A DNA stretch of 64,000 nucleotides, from the NCBI RefSeq assembly GCF_000280495.2, contig NZ_CP018016.1, forward strand, positions 2,604,001 to 2,668,000, in the 5' to 3' direction. Below are positions 63,181 to 64,000 of the stretch, in pieces. The stretch's first letter is position 1. Every line of letters starts with the position of its first letter. Source of the DNA: Kosakonia radicincitans DSM 16656. GTDB taxonomy: Bacteria; Pseudomonadota; Gammaproteobacteria; Enterobacterales; Enterobacteriaceae. The notes under the pieces are model-generated. The model was not told the DNA's origin, ran no database searches, and saw nothing but the letters and a program-made list of their open reading frames with translations. The translations under genes were made by a program, and so were the position numbers.

Positions 63181-64000
63181 ATGGCTATAACTAATGTTAA
63201 AAATAATTCAGGTGGAACTGGAGATGTTAAAGCAAGTCAATACATCCGTGTGATTTTTGCTTTAGCACTTTCAGGATTGGCTGAATTAGCTTCTTTATTT
63301 TTTATTCAGCCTTTGTTACCTGTACTTGCCGTTGAATATGACGTTCCTGTCCACCAGGTAAGTATTATTCTTTCGGCAGAAACTGCCTTGCTTGCGATTG
63401 GTTTATTGTTCACGGGTACGCTTTCCGATCACTATGGTCGTAAGCGTCTGATTATCGTCTCCTTACTGCTTGGCGGGCTTCTGACGGCTCTTTGTCCGTT
63501 GGTACAGTCCTGGGCCATGCTGGTGGCGTTGCGGGCAGTGATTGGGCTGGCATTGAGCGGCATTGCCGCGGCGGCAACAGCTTATATTAGCGAGGAAGTG
63601 GCGCCGGTCGTTGCAGGGGTGGTAACGGGCTACTTTGTCTTCGGAAACTCGATGGGCGGGATGTCTGGCCGTATCGTCGCCAGCCAGTTGATCGACCATA
63701 TTTCCATCAACACCATCTTCTATGGTTTTGCAGCAAGCCTGATTATTGTTGCAGCACTGGTATTTTTCATTCTGCCAGCCTCTAAAAAATTCACACCTAC
63801 GGAAAACCTGAATGTTTTCCGGGTGGTGAAAGGAGCCGCCTCACATTTTAAAAATAAAAAACTCGCCCTCGCTTTTGTCATTAGCTTCATCATTTTTGGT
63901 ACCTTCACTTCTCTTTACAACTACCTGGCATTTTTCCTTAAGGGTGAACCGTTCCATATCTCTCCTGCGAACGCCGGGCTACTCTCATTCAGCTTTGCAT
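63181..64000 (+). CDS. MFS transporter, partial (cut by the window edge)
   Basis: At least 273 residues of an MFS transporter of the YnfM type, continuing past the right edge. Seen: FFIQPLLPVLAVEYDV, a motif A GTLSDHYGRKRLI, and VIGLALSGIAAAATAYISEEVAP. It follows the PrpF-like gene by 94 bp with no terminator between and probably imports the acid used by that pathway. The start MAITNVKNN is plausible, with GAGGATATT upstream. Confidence 0.88.
   Translation, partial: MAITNVKNNSGGTGDVKASQYIRVIFALALSGLAELASLFFIQPLLPVLAVEYDVPVHQVSIILSAETALLAIGLLFTGTLSDHYGRKRLIIVSLLLGGLLTALCPLVQSWAMLVALRAVIGLALSGIAAAATAYISEEVAPVVAGVVTGYFVFGNSMGGMSGRIVASQLIDHISINTIFYGFAASLIIVAALVFFILPASKKFTPTENLNVFRVVKGAASHFKNKKLALAFVISFIIFGTFTSLYNYLAFFLKGEPFHISPANAGLLSFSFA

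Overview
This window is chromosomal DNA from an enteric gammaproteobacterium (Enterobacterales, most like the Kosakonia/Enterobacter/Klebsiella group). The backbone carries orthologues of the E. coli K-12 hrpA-ydcF-aldA-gapC-cybB-trg-ydcI-ydcJ-opgD-rimL-ydcK-tehB-ydcL-ydcO-sutR-rlhA block in the same order, with lineage-specific genes inserted between them. The base composition is moderately GC-rich. Short REP-type palindromes occur at about 4.1, 13.3 and 55.4 kb. I see no rRNA or tRNA gene and no CRISPR array.

Layout. 0-9 kb: the RNA helicase gene hrpA, then a minus-strand operon for a tripartite efflux pump (DHA2 transporter, adaptor, outer-membrane lipoprotein) ending in an O-methyltransferase. 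9-16.6 kb: a GNAT gene, ydcF, aldA, an esterase gene, an intact gapC, cybB and an MHS-family transporter. 16.7-21.5 kb: a Cys-rich orphan, frmRA (formaldehyde detoxification) with a recognisable FrmR-type operator, trg with a sigma-28 promoter, and a DUF2076 gene. 21.7-31.8 kb: a membrane PQQ dehydrogenase, a YdeP-type molybdopterin oxidoreductase, ydcI/ydcJ, a type-B carboxylesterase and a LysR regulator. 31.8-36.4 kb: an aminotransferase/amino-acid-binding-protein pair, opgD and rimL. 36.4-39.3 kb: a catalase-like protein, cytochrome b561, ECF sigma and anti-sigma operon. 39.3-47 kb: a gene remnant, a GH19 chitinase, ydcK, tehB (without tehA), a PepT paralogue divergent from a DppA-like binding protein, and ydcL. 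47-53.5 kb: a DMT exporter/AraC pair, ydcO/sutR and rlhA. 53.5-55.3 kb: a small periplasmic protein and a LysR/nitroreductase pair. 55.4-58.3 kb: an AT-rich accessory islet with a DUF2971 gene and a complete 1221-bp IS30-family element. 58.3-64 kb: an orphan, a GNAT gene, an MFS gene, and a LysR/PrpF-family isomerase/MFS cluster that runs off the right edge.

The inserts are mainly small self-contained modules: regulator plus enzyme plus transporter for carbon and peptide use, detoxification and redox stress. The points most worth following up are: the ECF-controlled catalase-like/b561 operon, whose candidate promoter sits inside an inverted repeat; a Trg chemoreceptor that carries the C-terminal NWETF pentapeptide missing from E. 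coli Trg; an IS30-type transposase split by a frameshift exactly at an A_AAA_AAG heptamer; paired operator-like repeats between ydcO and sutR; and the DUF2971 islet. I did not find a multi-gene system that I can confidently call undescribed. The functions given rest on recognised families and remembered orthologue sequences, not on a database search.
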